Under the pieces are notes generated by a model, which ran no database searches, had not been told where the DNA came from, and saw only the letters and a program-made list of their open reading frames with translations. The position numbers and the translations under genes are program-made. A DNA stretch of 10,787 bases from Fervidifonticultor sp964526945 (lineage in GTDB: Bacteria > Sysuimicrobiota > Sysuimicrobiia > Sysuimicrobiales > Humicultoraceae): contig CAZGNA010000091.1 in assembly GCA_964526945.1 (NCBI GenBank), forward strand, positions 1 to 10,787, written 5' to 3'. The first letter of the stretch is position 1, and the number at the start of each line of letters is the position of its first letter. This document shows positions 1-6,844 of the stretch, one piece after another.

Positions 1-527
1 CGCACGTCGGGCTGCCGGCCGACGTCGAGGCGGGGCTGTCGGCCGCGGCGACCTACGACCCGCCGCCGGCGGCGTTTGGCAACGGCGTGCACGTCGCGCT
101 CGTCGAGGTCGACCGTGCGACGGGCCAGGTGCGGGTACTCCGGTACGTGATCGCGGCGGACTGCGGGCCGCTGGTGAACCCCGTGCTCGTGGACGGCCAG
201 ACGCGCGGCGGCCTGGCGCAGGGGCTTGGGGAAGCCCTGCTGGAGGAGATCCGCTACGACGCCGAGGGGCAGCCGCTGGTCGCGACGTTCATGGACTACC
301 TGCTGCCGACCGCGGCGGAGATGCCCGCCGTCGTGGTCACCCATCTGGAGACACCATCGCCCCACACGCTGGGCGGGTTCAAGGGCATGGGCGAGTCGGC
401 GACGATCGGATCGCCCGCGTGTCTGGCCAACGCGGTGAGCGACGCGCTGGGCGTCGACATGGACACCCTGCCGCTGACGCCGGGCCGGCTGCGCGCCGGC
501 AGTACGGGAGCGGGCGCATCGCGCTGA
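1..527 (+). CDS. Molybdenum hydroxylase large subunit (xanthine dehydrogenase / CoxL family), C-terminal fragment
   Basis: The gene is cut by the left edge; the frame is open from base 3 and ends at a TGA at 525-527, leaving 174 residues. This is the end of the molybdopterin-cytosine-dinucleotide-binding subunit of a xanthine dehydrogenase-type enzyme, which hydroxylates heterocycles or aldehydes, or oxidises CO, together with FAD and 2Fe-2S subunits. Seen in the sequence: the family stretch AADCGPLVNPVLVDGQ near bases 150-200, GGLAQGLGEALLEE, the MDYLLPTA segment, and the active-site loop GGFKGMGESATIG. The Glu in that loop (codon 393-395) matches the conserved catalytic base of the family. 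The substrate cannot be read from this piece, since the specificity loops lie upstream. The other two subunits are not in the window. The gene lies 108 bases before a regulator/transporter operon on the same strand, so it may belong to the same pathway but probably has its own transcript. Confidence 0.92.
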   Translation, partial: HVGLPADVEAGLSAAATYDPPPAAFGNGVHVALVEVDRATGQVRVLRYVIAADCGPLVNPVLVDGQTRGGLAQGLGEALLEEIRYDAEGQPLVATFMDYLLPTAAEMPAVVVTHLETPSPHTLGGFKGMGESATIGSPACLANAVSDALGVDMDTLPLTPGRLRAGSTGAGASR

Positions 528-564
528 GGCGCGGGGGCCGGCTGCCCGTGTGCTGATCGGCAGG

Positions 565-583
565 GTTTCAGCGAGGTTGAAAC
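565..583. promoter_or_regulatory. Inverted repeat, candidate operator of the XRE/cupin regulator
   Basis: GTTTCA (565-570) and TGAAAC (578-583) form perfect 6-base arms around a 7-base spacer. They sit in an AT-richer island of an otherwise very GC-rich gap, 53 bases before the GTG of the XRE-type regulator. Size and position suit a dimeric helix-turn-helix protein controlling its own operon. No convincing -35/-10 pair was found near it, so the promoter is not placed. The operator role is inferred. Confidence 0.45.
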
Positions 584-635
584 AAATCACCCCGGTGGCG
601 GGAAGGCCGGGTGTGGGGTCAGGGGGGCGGAGCCG

Positions 636-1229
636 GTGCCTGACAACCGTCGCAGCGGCCTGGACGATACCCTGCGCCAGGTCGGTCGGCGCATCCGCGA
701 CGCGCGACTGCGCCGGCAGCTGACGCTGGTCGAGGTGGGGCGGCGCACGGGCCTGACGCCCTCGATGCTCTCCATGGTCGAACGCGGCGTGGCCGCCCCG
801 TCGATCGGCGCGCTGGTGGCCATCGGCGCGGCCCTCAAAGTGCCGATGGCCGCGTTGTTCGGCCCCCTCCCGGCCAGGAGCGGCCTGCCGGTGGTCCGCC
901 GCGCCGCGCAGCGCGTGGTCACCACCGGCCGGGGCGCGCAGCGCCGCCTGTTGGTTCGCGATGCGCAGAACCTGGTGGAGATGGCCGAGAACACCTACCT
1001 GCCGGGCGCGGCCAGCGCGCCCTCGCCCATCCACCACCGGGGGTGGGAGATGGGCGTGGTGCTGGCCGGACGGCTGCGCGTCGAGCTGGGCCGCGAGGTG
1101 TACGTGCTGCGTCGGGGGGACGCCATCGCGTTCGATTCGTCGATCCCCCACCGCTTCACCAACGTCGGGAAGGAGGTGGTGCGGACCATCTGGGTCAACG
1201 TGCACGGCAATCGGTGGTCGGACACGTGA
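636..1229 (+). CDS. XRE-family transcriptional regulator with C-terminal cupin sensor domain
   Basis: The 197-residue protein has two domains in the usual order of the XRE-cupin family. An N-terminal Cro/C1-type helix-turn-helix spans about residues 12-75, with recognition region TLVEVGRRTGLTPSMLSMVE at 30-49. A cupin_2 barrel spans about 112-190. Likely metal or ligand residues in the barrel are His133/His134, Glu138 and His172 (in SIPHRF). Family members bind DNA as dimers through the first domain and sense a small molecule or metal through the cupin; many control amino acid, polyamine or nitrogen-compound genes. The GTG start is supported by AGGGGGG at 621-627, eight bases upstream. The gene heads the operon, and only 13 bases separate its stop from the binding-protein start, so it probably controls the importer and downstream enzymes. 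The inverted repeat at 565-583 is a candidate target. The ligand is unknown; an imported substrate or its product is the simplest guess. Confidence 0.9.
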   Translation: MPDNRRSGLDDTLRQVGRRIRDARLRRQLTLVEVGRRTGLTPSMLSMVERGVAAPSIGALVAIGAALKVPMAALFGPLPARSGLPVVRRAAQRVVTTGRGAQRRLLVRDAQNLVEMAENTYLPGAASAPSPIHHRGWEMGVVLAGRLRVELGREVYVLRRGDAIAFDSSIPHRFTNVGKEVVRTIWVNVHGNRWSDT

Positions 1230-1242
1230 GGAGGCAGAGCGG

Positions 1243-2328
1243 ATGCGACAGGTGATGGCATGGGGTGTCGTGGGGCTCGTGGTGCTGCTGCTGGCGGGGA
1301 CGCCCGTGTCGCTGGCCGCGCAGGCGAAGCCCAAGGTGGCGTTCATCTACGTGGGGCCCGTGGGCGACGCGGGGTGGACGTTCCAGCACGATCAGGCGCG
1401 CCGGTACCTGGCCCAGACCCTGGGGGCCGACACGAAGTTCGTGGAGTCGGTCCCGGAGACGGCGGAGGTGGCGCGGGTGATGGAGCAGTTCATCCGGCAG
1501 GGCTACAAGATCATCTTCGCCACCGCGTTCGGCTACCAGAACTTCGCGCTCGAGGTCGCCCGCAGGCACCCCGACGTGCGCATCGTCGGGATCGGGCCTG
1601 CCATCAAACTGGCGCCCAACGTGAAGACCATCTACGGGCGCATCTGGGAGGGCCGCTACCTGACGGGGTTGGTCGCGGGCAAGATGACCAGGACCAACGT
1701 GGTGGGGTTCGTGGCGGCGCACCCCATCACCACGGTCGTGGCCGGCGTCAACGCGTTTGCGCTGGGCGTCTGGGAGACGAACCCGAACGCCAGGATCAAG
1801 GTGGTGTGGACCCGCACCTGGTACGACCCGCCCAAGGAGAAGGCGGCGGCGAAAGCGCTGCTGGACGCGGGCGCCGACGTGGTCGGGCAACACCAGGACA
1901 CGCCCAGCGCGCTCCAGGCTGCGGCCGAGGCGGGTCGGTACGGGGTGGGCTCGGAGTCCAACATGCAGCGGTTCGCGCCCCAGGCGTACCTCACGGGCAC
2001 GATCTGGGACTGGCGCGAGGTGGATGCCGCCATCGTGCGGGGCATCCTGGCCGGGCGGTTCGTCTCCGAGGACTACTATGGCGGGCTGGTGGACAAGATG
2101 GTCAGCCTCGGCCCCTTCCACCCGAACGTGCCGGCCGATGTGCGGGCGCTGGTCGACCGGCGGCGACGGGCCATCGTCGAGGGGTCGTTCCAGATCTTCC
2201 GGGGGCCGCTGGCGGATCAGACCGGGAAGGAACGGGTACCGGCCGGCCGCGCGATGAGCCTGAAGGAGATCCTGGCCTTCGACTGGTTGCTCAAGGGAAT
2301 CGAGGGCCAGGCGCCGACGGCCAAGTGA
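1243..2328 (+). CDS. BMP-family periplasmic substrate-binding protein of a nucleoside/purine-type ABC importer
   Basis: This 361-residue exported protein captures the solute for the ABC importer encoded downstream. Residues 1-28 are a signal peptide: a short basic start, a hydrophobic core (VVGLVVLLLAG) and a probable signal peptidase I site after AQA. No lipobox cysteine is present, so it is probably a free periplasmic protein, unlike many lipoprotein BMP members. The mature part shows the BMP/PnrA fold: VAFIYVGPVGDAGWTFQHD at 32-50, FATAFGYQN at 92-100, GRIWEGRYLTGLVAGKMT at 132-149, and GTIWDW at 252-257. The GDAGW-type start resembles the BMP branch with purine-base-binding members, though the ligand is not proven here. 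The ATG at 1243 follows GAGGAGG (1228-1234) by eight bases and is the only start that gives a signal peptide; the frame is open further upstream but overlaps the regulator. It is separated from its ATPase by a repeat-bearing 266-base gap. Confidence 0.93.
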   Translation: MRQVMAWGVVGLVVLLLAGTPVSLAAQAKPKVAFIYVGPVGDAGWTFQHDQARRYLAQTLGADTKFVESVPETAEVARVMEQFIRQGYKIIFATAFGYQNFALEVARRHPDVRIVGIGPAIKLAPNVKTIYGRIWEGRYLTGLVAGKMTRTNVVGFVAAHPITTVVAGVNAFALGVWETNPNARIKVVWTRTWYDPPKEKAAAKALLDAGADVVGQHQDTPSALQAAAEAGRYGVGSESNMQRFAPQAYLTGTIWDWREVDAAIVRGILAGRFVSEDYYGGLVDKMVSLGPFHPNVPADVRALVDRRRRAIVEGSFQIFRGPLADQTGKERVPAGRAMSLKEILAFDWLLKGIEGQAPTAK

Positions 2329-2333
2329 GCCGG

Positions 2334-2373
2334 CGGTGCCCCCGGTCCAGGAGGCCCCGGCCTCCGGGCACCG
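2334..2373 (+). terminator. Stem-loop just after the binding-protein gene, possible attenuator or mRNA-stabilising hairpin
   Basis: CGGTGCCC (2334-2341) pairs perfectly with GGGCACCG (2366-2373). The enclosed bases contain a second hairpin, GAGGCC (2351-2356) with GGCCTC (2359-2364). It begins six bases after the binding-protein stop codon. No U-run follows, so it is not a standard intrinsic terminator. Stem-loops here in importer operons often raise binding-protein mRNA relative to the membrane parts; that role is inferred. Confidence 0.4.
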
Positions 2374-2558
2374 GTCGTTGGGTGCCGAGGACAGCCAGAT
2401 GAGCCTGTGGTGCCCCCGCTCCAGGAGTCGGCGCGAGGGCCGGTGGGTAGGAGCGTGCCGCAGAACGCGGGGACCTGCGCCGGAAACCCGGTCCAGGAGT
2501 CGGTGCCAGGGCCGGTGGCCGGAGCATGGCCTGATGCGGCAGGGACCGGGGCCGTCGG
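2341..2558 (+). repeat. Degenerate direct repeats, about three units of 72-74 bases
   Basis: Three copies of CCCG[G/C]TCCAGGAG start at 2341, 2415 and 2487, giving spacings of 74 and 72 bases. Units two and three agree at 29 of 32 positions without gaps (2415-2446 against 2487-2518), then share GGAGC and weaker similarity. Units one and two share an 18-of-19 match when the six preceding bases are included (2335-2353 against 2409-2427). The array fills most of the gap between the binding-protein stop (2328) and the ATPase start (2595). No protein signal was accepted in it. Its function is unknown. Confidence 0.65.
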
Positions 2559-2594
2559 CCGCGCCGGCGTAGGGCGTCGGCGACAGGGGACAAG

Positions 2595-4094
2595 ATGTCT
2601 CGCTCCCTGGTGGAGATGCGTGGCATCGTCAAGGTCTTCCCCGGGGTGGTGGCCAACGCCGGCGTGGACCTGGCCATCGCCCCCGGGGAAGTCCTGGCGG
2701 TGCTGGGTGAGAACGGCGCGGGCAAGACCACGCTGATGAACGTCCTGGCGGGGTTGTACCGTCCGGACGCCGGTACCGTGCTCATCGACGGCAGCCCGGT
2801 CGTGCTGCGGTCGCCCGGCGACGCGCTCGCGCGGGGCATCGGCATGGTCCACCAGCACGTTCGCCTGGTGGGGGCGTTCAGCGTTACCGAAAACCTCCTC
2901 CTCGGCTGGCGGAAGGCGGGCATGCTGCTCGACGTGCGCGCGCACGCAGCGCAGGTGCGCCGCCTGGCTGCGGACTACGGTCTGGCCGTCGATCCTCACG
3001 CGCGCACCGACACGCTGACGCTGGGCGAGCGGCAGCGGGTCGAGATCCTCCGGATGCTGCACCGGGCCGTGCGCGTGCTGATTCTGGACGAACCGACGGC
3101 GGTGCTCACCCCGCAGGAGGCGGCCGGCCTGCTCGCCGCGTGCCGCCGTATCGCCGCCCAGGGGCGAGCCGTGGTGTTCATCAGCCACAAGCTGGACGAG
3201 GTGCTGCAGGTGGCCGACCGGATCGTGGTCCTGCGCGCCGGGTGCGTTGCGGGCACGACGACGCCCGCCCAGACGACGCCCCGGGTTCTGGCGCAGCTGA
3301 TGGTGGGGCAGGAGGTGGAGGCGACGTCCCGCCCCACGGCAGCTCCCGGTCCTGTGGTGCTGGCGCTGGACGGGGTGTCTCTCGAAGGGCCTGGTGGCCG
3401 CGGCCTGCAGGACCTGACCCTGGAGGTCCGGGCCGGCGAGCTCGTCGGGGTGGCGGGCGTCGCCGGCAACGGCCAGCGGGAGCTCGCGGAGGTCCTGGCC
3501 GGTCTGCGGGTGCCCCGGGCGGGCCGGATCGTGTGGGAGGGCCGCGACATCACCCGGCTGGGCCCCAGGGCGCGCTGGGCGCTGGGGCTCGCGTACGTGC
3601 CGGAGGACCGGCTGGGCGAGGGCCTGGTCGGGGCGTTTACCGTGGCCGAGAACGCCGTGCTGCGGGACTACGACGGTCCGCCGATCGCGAGGGGCCTGCG
3701 GGTGCACTGGCCCGCGGTGCGCGCCCGGGCGAGCGCGCTGGTGCGGCGCTTCGCCATTCGCACGCCGTCGATCGACACACCGGCGTGGCATCTCTCGGGC
3801 GGCCACCAGCAGCGGTTGCTGGTCGGCCGCGAGGTGGCGGCGACACCCCGGGTGCTGGTGGCCATGTACCCCACGCGGGGGTTGGACGTGCAGGCGGCCG
3901 CGGCGGTGCACCGCATCCTGCTCGATCTGCGTGCTGCTGGCGCCGGCGTCGTGCTGATCTCGGAGAGCCTGGACGAGCTGTTCGCGCTGGCAGACCGCAT
4001 CGTCGTGATGCACCGCGGTCGCCTGGTCGGCGAGCGTCGGGCCGCCACGGCCACACGCGAGGAGATCGGGCTGCTGATGGCCGGGGTGCAGTGA
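2595..4094 (+). CDS. ABC transporter ATP-binding protein, two nucleotide-binding domains (BMP/nucleoside importer type)
   Basis: The 499-residue cytoplasmic ATPase powers the BMP-type importer. The first domain has Walker A GENGAGKTT (38-46), signature-like LTLGERQR (141-148), Walker B VLILDEP (161-167) and switch His198 in ISHKL. The second domain has a degenerate P-loop GVAGNGQRE (288-296) without the lysine, signature LSGGHQQ (400-406), and a Walker B-like LVAMYPTRGLD (421-431) lacking the usual Asp-Glu pair; its switch histidine is replaced in LISESLDE. This pattern of one good and one degenerate site is normal for the double-domain ATPases of nucleoside and sugar importers of the RbsA/NupO type, so the protein is not damaged. 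The ATG at 2595 follows AGGGGA (2585-2590) by four bases, a modest ribosome site. The first permease starts four bases after its stop, consistent with translational coupling. Confidence 0.93.
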   Translation: MSRSLVEMRGIVKVFPGVVANAGVDLAIAPGEVLAVLGENGAGKTTLMNVLAGLYRPDAGTVLIDGSPVVLRSPGDALARGIGMVHQHVRLVGAFSVTENLLLGWRKAGMLLDVRAHAAQVRRLAADYGLAVDPHARTDTLTLGERQRVEILRMLHRAVRVLILDEPTAVLTPQEAAGLLAACRRIAAQGRAVVFISHKLDEVLQVADRIVVLRAGCVAGTTTPAQTTPRVLAQLMVGQEVEATSRPTAAPGPVVLALDGVSLEGPGGRGLQDLTLEVRAGELVGVAGVAGNGQRELAEVLAGLRVPRAGRIVWEGRDITRLGPRARWALGLAYVPEDRLGEGLVGAFTVAENAVLRDYDGPPIARGLRVHWPAVRARASALVRRFAIRTPSIDTPAWHLSGGHQQRLLVGREVAATPRVLVAMYPTRGLDVQAAAAVHRILLDLRAAGAGVVLISESLDELFALADRIVVMHRGRLVGERRAATATREEIGLLMAGVQ

Positions 4095-4098
4095 TCCC

Positions 4099-5205
4099 AT
4101 GGTGACCACGGCGCGTGCGCTCGACGTCGCACCCCCTGTCGGGCGCGGGGTGGCGTGGGCCGAAGCCCTGCTCATCCGCCTGGGGGCGGCGCTGGCCGCC
4201 CTGGCTGCGGGCGCTGTCGTCATGCGGGCCGCCGGGTACGACCCCTGGGCGGCGTACCGCGAGATGGCTGCCGGCGCGCTGGGGTCCTGGTATGCCATCG
4301 AGCAGACGCTCGTGAAGGCGATTCCCCTGGCCCTGAGCGGGCTTGGCGTCTCGCTTGCGTTCACCATGGGGCTGTGGAACATCGGCGCCGAGGGACAGCT
4401 CGCGGTGGGTGCGCTGGCCGCGGGCTGGCTCGCGCTCGGCGCACCCGGCCTGCCCGCGTGGGCCATGGTGCCGGGCATGGTGGTGCTGGGCGCTGCGGGC
4501 GGAGCCGCGTGGGCCGCCATCCCGGGCGTGCTGCGCGCTGCGGTGGGGATGAGCGAGATCCTCAGCACCCTGATGCTGAACTACGTGGGCCTCCTGTGGA
4601 TCGACTACTTGGTCTTCGGGCACTGGGCCGATCCGACCGCGTTCAGCTTCCCCTACTCCCGGCGGTTCCCCGACAGCGCGCAGCTTCCGCCGCTGGTGGG
4701 GGCCGTGCATCTCGGGGCGGTGCTGGCGCTGGCCGCCGCGGCCGGGCTCTGGCTGCTGGTGCGCCACACCGCCTGGGGCTACGAGATCCGGCTCATCGGC
4801 ACCAGCCCCCGCGCCGCCCGCTACCGCGGTGCACCGGTGGCCCGCAACATCGTCGCGGTCATGGCGCTGAGCGGCGCGCTCGCCGGCTTGGCCGGCGTCG
4901 CCGAGGTGGGCGGCGTGGTGCACCGGCTGCAGCAGGGTATCTCGCAGGGCTACGGCTACGCGGCGATCATCGTCGCGTGGTTGGCGCGGCTGCACCCGTG
5001 GGCCGTCGTGCTGGTATCCGTGCTGATCGCCGCGCTCTTGAACGGTGGCTTCGTGATCCAGACCACCGGGGTCCCCGCCGCCATCGCATCCATGCTCCAG
5101 GCGCTCCTCCTGACGTTCGTCCTGGCCAGCGAATACGTGGTCCGGCGGCACCGGCGGCGCCGGGCGGTGGCCGCGGCCCGCGCGGGCCTGCGCGCGGACC
5201 CGTGA
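4099..5205 (+). CDS. ABC transporter permease, BPD_transp_2 family (first permease of the BMP importer)
   Basis: The 368-residue integral membrane protein forms half of the transmembrane channel with the next gene product. It is rich in Ala/Leu/Val and has about eight to ten predicted membrane spans from residue 22 on. The hallmark of this permease branch is present: TMGLWNIGAEGQLAVGA at 89-105. MSEILSTLMLNYVGL at 151-165 is another conserved piece, and the cytoplasmic loop RLIGTSPRAARYRGAP should contact the ATPase. The tail is basic (RRHRRRR), as expected inside the cell. The ATG at 4099 lies four bases after the ATPase stop and has no clear ribosome-binding sequence of its own, so it probably depends on re-initiation. 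Its stop overlaps the next start in GTGA. It resembles NupP-type (formerly YufP) nucleoside permeases; the substrate is inferred from the operon. Confidence 0.92.
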   Translation: MVTTARALDVAPPVGRGVAWAEALLIRLGAALAALAAGAVVMRAAGYDPWAAYREMAAGALGSWYAIEQTLVKAIPLALSGLGVSLAFTMGLWNIGAEGQLAVGALAAGWLALGAPGLPAWAMVPGMVVLGAAGGAAWAAIPGVLRAAVGMSEILSTLMLNYVGLLWIDYLVFGHWADPTAFSFPYSRRFPDSAQLPPLVGAVHLGAVLALAAAAGLWLLVRHTAWGYEIRLIGTSPRAARYRGAPVARNIVAVMALSGALAGLAGVAEVGGVVHRLQQGISQGYGYAAIIVAWLARLHPWAVVLVSVLIAALLNGGFVIQTTGVPAAIASMLQALLLTFVLASEYVVRRHRRRRAVAAARAGLRADP

Positions 5206-6125
5206 CGGCGGACCAGCTGGTGGCGTTGCTGGCCGCCGCGGTGACGGCCGGCACCCCGCTGGTGCTGGCGGGCGTCGGGGAACTGCTCGCCGAACGCAGC
5301 GGCGTGCTCAACCTCGGGGTCGAGGGCGTGATGTTGGTGGGCGCGGTGGTCGGATTCGCCGCGGTGGTGGCCACGGCGGCGCCATGGCTGGGCGTGGTGG
5401 CGGCAGCGGGTGCGGGTGCGCTGCTGGGGGTCGGCCACGCGTTCCTGACCGTCACGCTGGGCGCCGAGCAGGTCACCACCGGGCTGGCGCTGGCGCTGTT
5501 CGGGACGGGGCTCAGCGCGTTCGTGGGCAAGCCGTTCATCGGCATCCCCAACCCGGTACCGTTTCGGGCGCTGGCGGTCCCGGGGCTGGCCGACGTGCCG
5601 GTCCTGGGTTCGATCTTCTTCCGCCAGGATGCCCTCGTGTACCTGAGCTACGTGCTGCCGCTGGGGGTATGGTGGTGGTTGGTCCGCACCCGGCCGGGGT
5701 TGCACCTGCGCGCGTGCGGCGAGAACCCGGAGGCCGCTGACGCCATGGGGGTGGACGTCGCGGCGGTGCGCTACGGCGCGGTGGTCGCAGGTGCGGCGCT
5801 GGCGGGGCTGGCCGGCGGGTACCTCTCGCTGGCCTATACCCCGGCGTGGACGGAGAACATGACCGGAGGGCTTGGCTGGATCGCCATCGCCCTGGTCGTC
5901 TTCGCCACCTGGCATCCGGGGCGGCTGCTGGCCGGGGCATACCTGTTCGGCGCCGTGGACGTCCTGGGGTTTCGCGCCCAGCTGCTGGGCGTGCAGGCGT
6001 CGTCGATCGTGCTGCGGATGCTGCCGTACCTGTTCACGCTGACCGTGCTGCTGGTGATCACGGCGCTCCGGCAGGCGGCGGGCATGCCCGGGGCGCTGGG
6101 GCGTCCCTACTTCCGCGAGGAGTGA
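5202..6125 (+). CDS. ABC transporter permease, BPD_transp_2 family (second permease of the BMP importer)
   Basis: The 307-residue membrane protein pairs with the preceding permease. Its hallmark ERSGVLNLGVEGVMLVGA sits at residues 31-48, followed by about eight to nine hydrophobic spans. The coupling loop LRACGENPEAADAMGVDV (Glu174 at base 5721) matches the conserved G-E-N-P motif of the family. The start is the GTG at 5202, whose last two bases begin the TGA of the upstream gene; the same frame is open much further left, but that part overlaps the first permease and has no membrane or family signal. Length fits NupQ-type (formerly YufQ) permeases of about 300-320 residues. The stop at 6123-6125 lies next to several GTG codons that could start the following hydrolase. 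Confidence 0.92.
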   Translation: MTADQLVALLAAAVTAGTPLVLAGVGELLAERSGVLNLGVEGVMLVGAVVGFAAVVATAAPWLGVVAAAGAGALLGVGHAFLTVTLGAEQVTTGLALALFGTGLSAFVGKPFIGIPNPVPFRALAVPGLADVPVLGSIFFRQDALVYLSYVLPLGVWWWLVRTRPGLHLRACGENPEAADAMGVDVAAVRYGAVVAGAALAGLAGGYLSLAYTPAWTENMTGGLGWIAIALVVFATWHPGRLLAGAYLFGAVDVLGFRAQLLGVQASSIVLRMLPYLFTLTVLLVITALRQAAGMPGALGRPYFREE

Positions 6126-6142
6126 CGGTGGAGGTGAGCTCC

Positions 6143-6844
6143 GTGGAAGCCTACTTCTACGGCGTACGCAAGCCGATCCCCGAGGGGTTCGACGAGTGGC
6201 TCGACCCGCGGGTGACCGCGGCCGTGTCCATCGACATGCACCGCGGGCACCTGGACGATGGGCCGGACTGCCCGTGTCCCGCGCCCCGGGCGCGGGAGAT
6301 CGTGGCGCCGATCAACGCGTTCCACCGCCACTGCCGGCGGCTGGGCGTGCCGGTGATCCACGTGAAGACCGTGCTGCGGGCCAGCGGCGTCGACGACACC
6401 AAGGGGTTCCCCTCGGCCTGGCGGTTCACGTTTCCCGTCACGGTCGGCCCCATCCCCAATGCCGACAGCCACGGGCTGGCCGGCACCCGGTGGACCGAGC
6501 TGGTGACCGAGGTGGCGCCCACCGACCACATCGTCGACACCAAGAAGCGCCTGAGCATCTTCTATCCCACCGACCTCGACTTCTTGCTGCGGCAGCTGCG
6601 GCGGCGGACCGTGGTGCTGACCGGAGGGTTCACTGACTGCTGCGTGCTGAACGCGGCGTTCGACGCCGCCAACCGCGACTACCGCGTGGTGGTCCTGCGC
6701 GACCTCGTCCGCGGGTTCTCGCCCGAGATGGAGGACGCAGCGCTGCGCATCGTTTCGCTGCACCTGGGGCTGGTCATGGACGCCGCGGTGCTCGTGGGGG
6801 TGTGGGAGCAGCGGCTGGCCGAGACGGGGGCGGCCCGTGGCTGA
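6143..6844 (+). CDS. Isochorismatase-fold cysteine hydrolase (probable amidohydrolase)
   Basis: The 233-residue cytoplasmic enzyme belongs to the isochorismatase-like family, whose members often hydrolyse the C-N bond of carbamoyl or simple amides (RutB, N-carbamoylsarcosine amidase, nicotinamidase, biuret and triuret hydrolases). The catalytic triad is visible: Asp31 in AVSIDMHRGH, Lys134 in DTKKRLSIF, and Cys167 in GGFTDCCVLNAAFDA. The FYPTDLDFLLR stretch after the lysine is also typical. A Cys-Pro-Cys-Pro pair at 43-46 follows the Asp motif. Start choice: GTG 6143 is preceded by GGAGGTGAG at 6130-6138; GTG 6128, served by AGGAG at 6118-6122, and GTG 6122, overlapping the permease stop, are alternatives adding five or seven residues. 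Its place straight after the importer suggests it acts on the imported compound or a breakdown product. The substrate cannot be named; a ureido or carbamoyl amide is the favoured guess. Confidence 0.9.
   Translation: MEAYFYGVRKPIPEGFDEWLDPRVTAAVSIDMHRGHLDDGPDCPCPAPRAREIVAPINAFHRHCRRLGVPVIHVKTVLRASGVDDTKGFPSAWRFTFPVTVGPIPNADSHGLAGTRWTELVTEVAPTDHIVDTKKRLSIFYPTDLDFLLRQLRRRTVVLTGGFTDCCVLNAAFDAANRDYRVVVLRDLVRGFSPEMEDAALRIVSLHLGLVMDAAVLVGVWEQRLAETGAARG

Noticed and set aside
3..527. Calling the left fragment CO dehydrogenase CoxL or a specific xanthine dehydrogenase
   Set aside because: The loop with the selenium/copper-site cysteine of true CoxL and the purine-binding residues lie outside the window, so only the superfamily is supported.
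528..635. A sigma-70 promoter with TTGAAA at 577-582 as -35 box
   Set aside because: No reasonable -10 hexamer lies 16-18 bases downstream; the bases are better explained as one arm of the inverted repeat.
961..1242. Upstream extension of the binding-protein frame
   Set aside because: It overlaps the regulator; the ATG at 1243 has a good ribosome site and begins a proper signal peptide.
2341..2558. CRISPR array
   Set aside because: Repeats are degenerate, only three, and the units are continuous rather than short identical repeats with unique spacers; no cas gene is present.
2336..2572. 78-codon frame through the repeat array, with RSRSR...GRW recurring in its product
   Set aside because: The recurrence follows from the 72-base DNA period being a multiple of three. 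There is no ribosome site, no family signal and the composition is Arg/Pro-rich.
2880..4094. Loss of the P-loop lysine and Walker B acids in the second ATPase domain
   Set aside because: This degeneracy is normal for the second domain of double-domain nucleoside and sugar importer ATPases, so it is not a sign of decay.
2217..4568. 783-codon open frame on the minus strand over the ATPase gene
   Set aside because: It is the antisense shadow of a GC-rich gene: the product is Arg/Pro/Ala/His-rich with no domain, and the plus strand carries a full ABC ATPase with all motifs.
3637..5151. 504-codon minus-strand open frame over the ATPase/permease junction
   Set aside because: Low-complexity composition, no family motif, and it crosses two clear plus-strand genes; open only because stop codons are rare at this GC content.
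4155..5201. Upstream extension of the second permease frame
   Set aside because: It overlaps the first permease in another frame, is Gly/Arg/Pro-rich and not hydrophobic; the GTG at 5202 starts the real protein.
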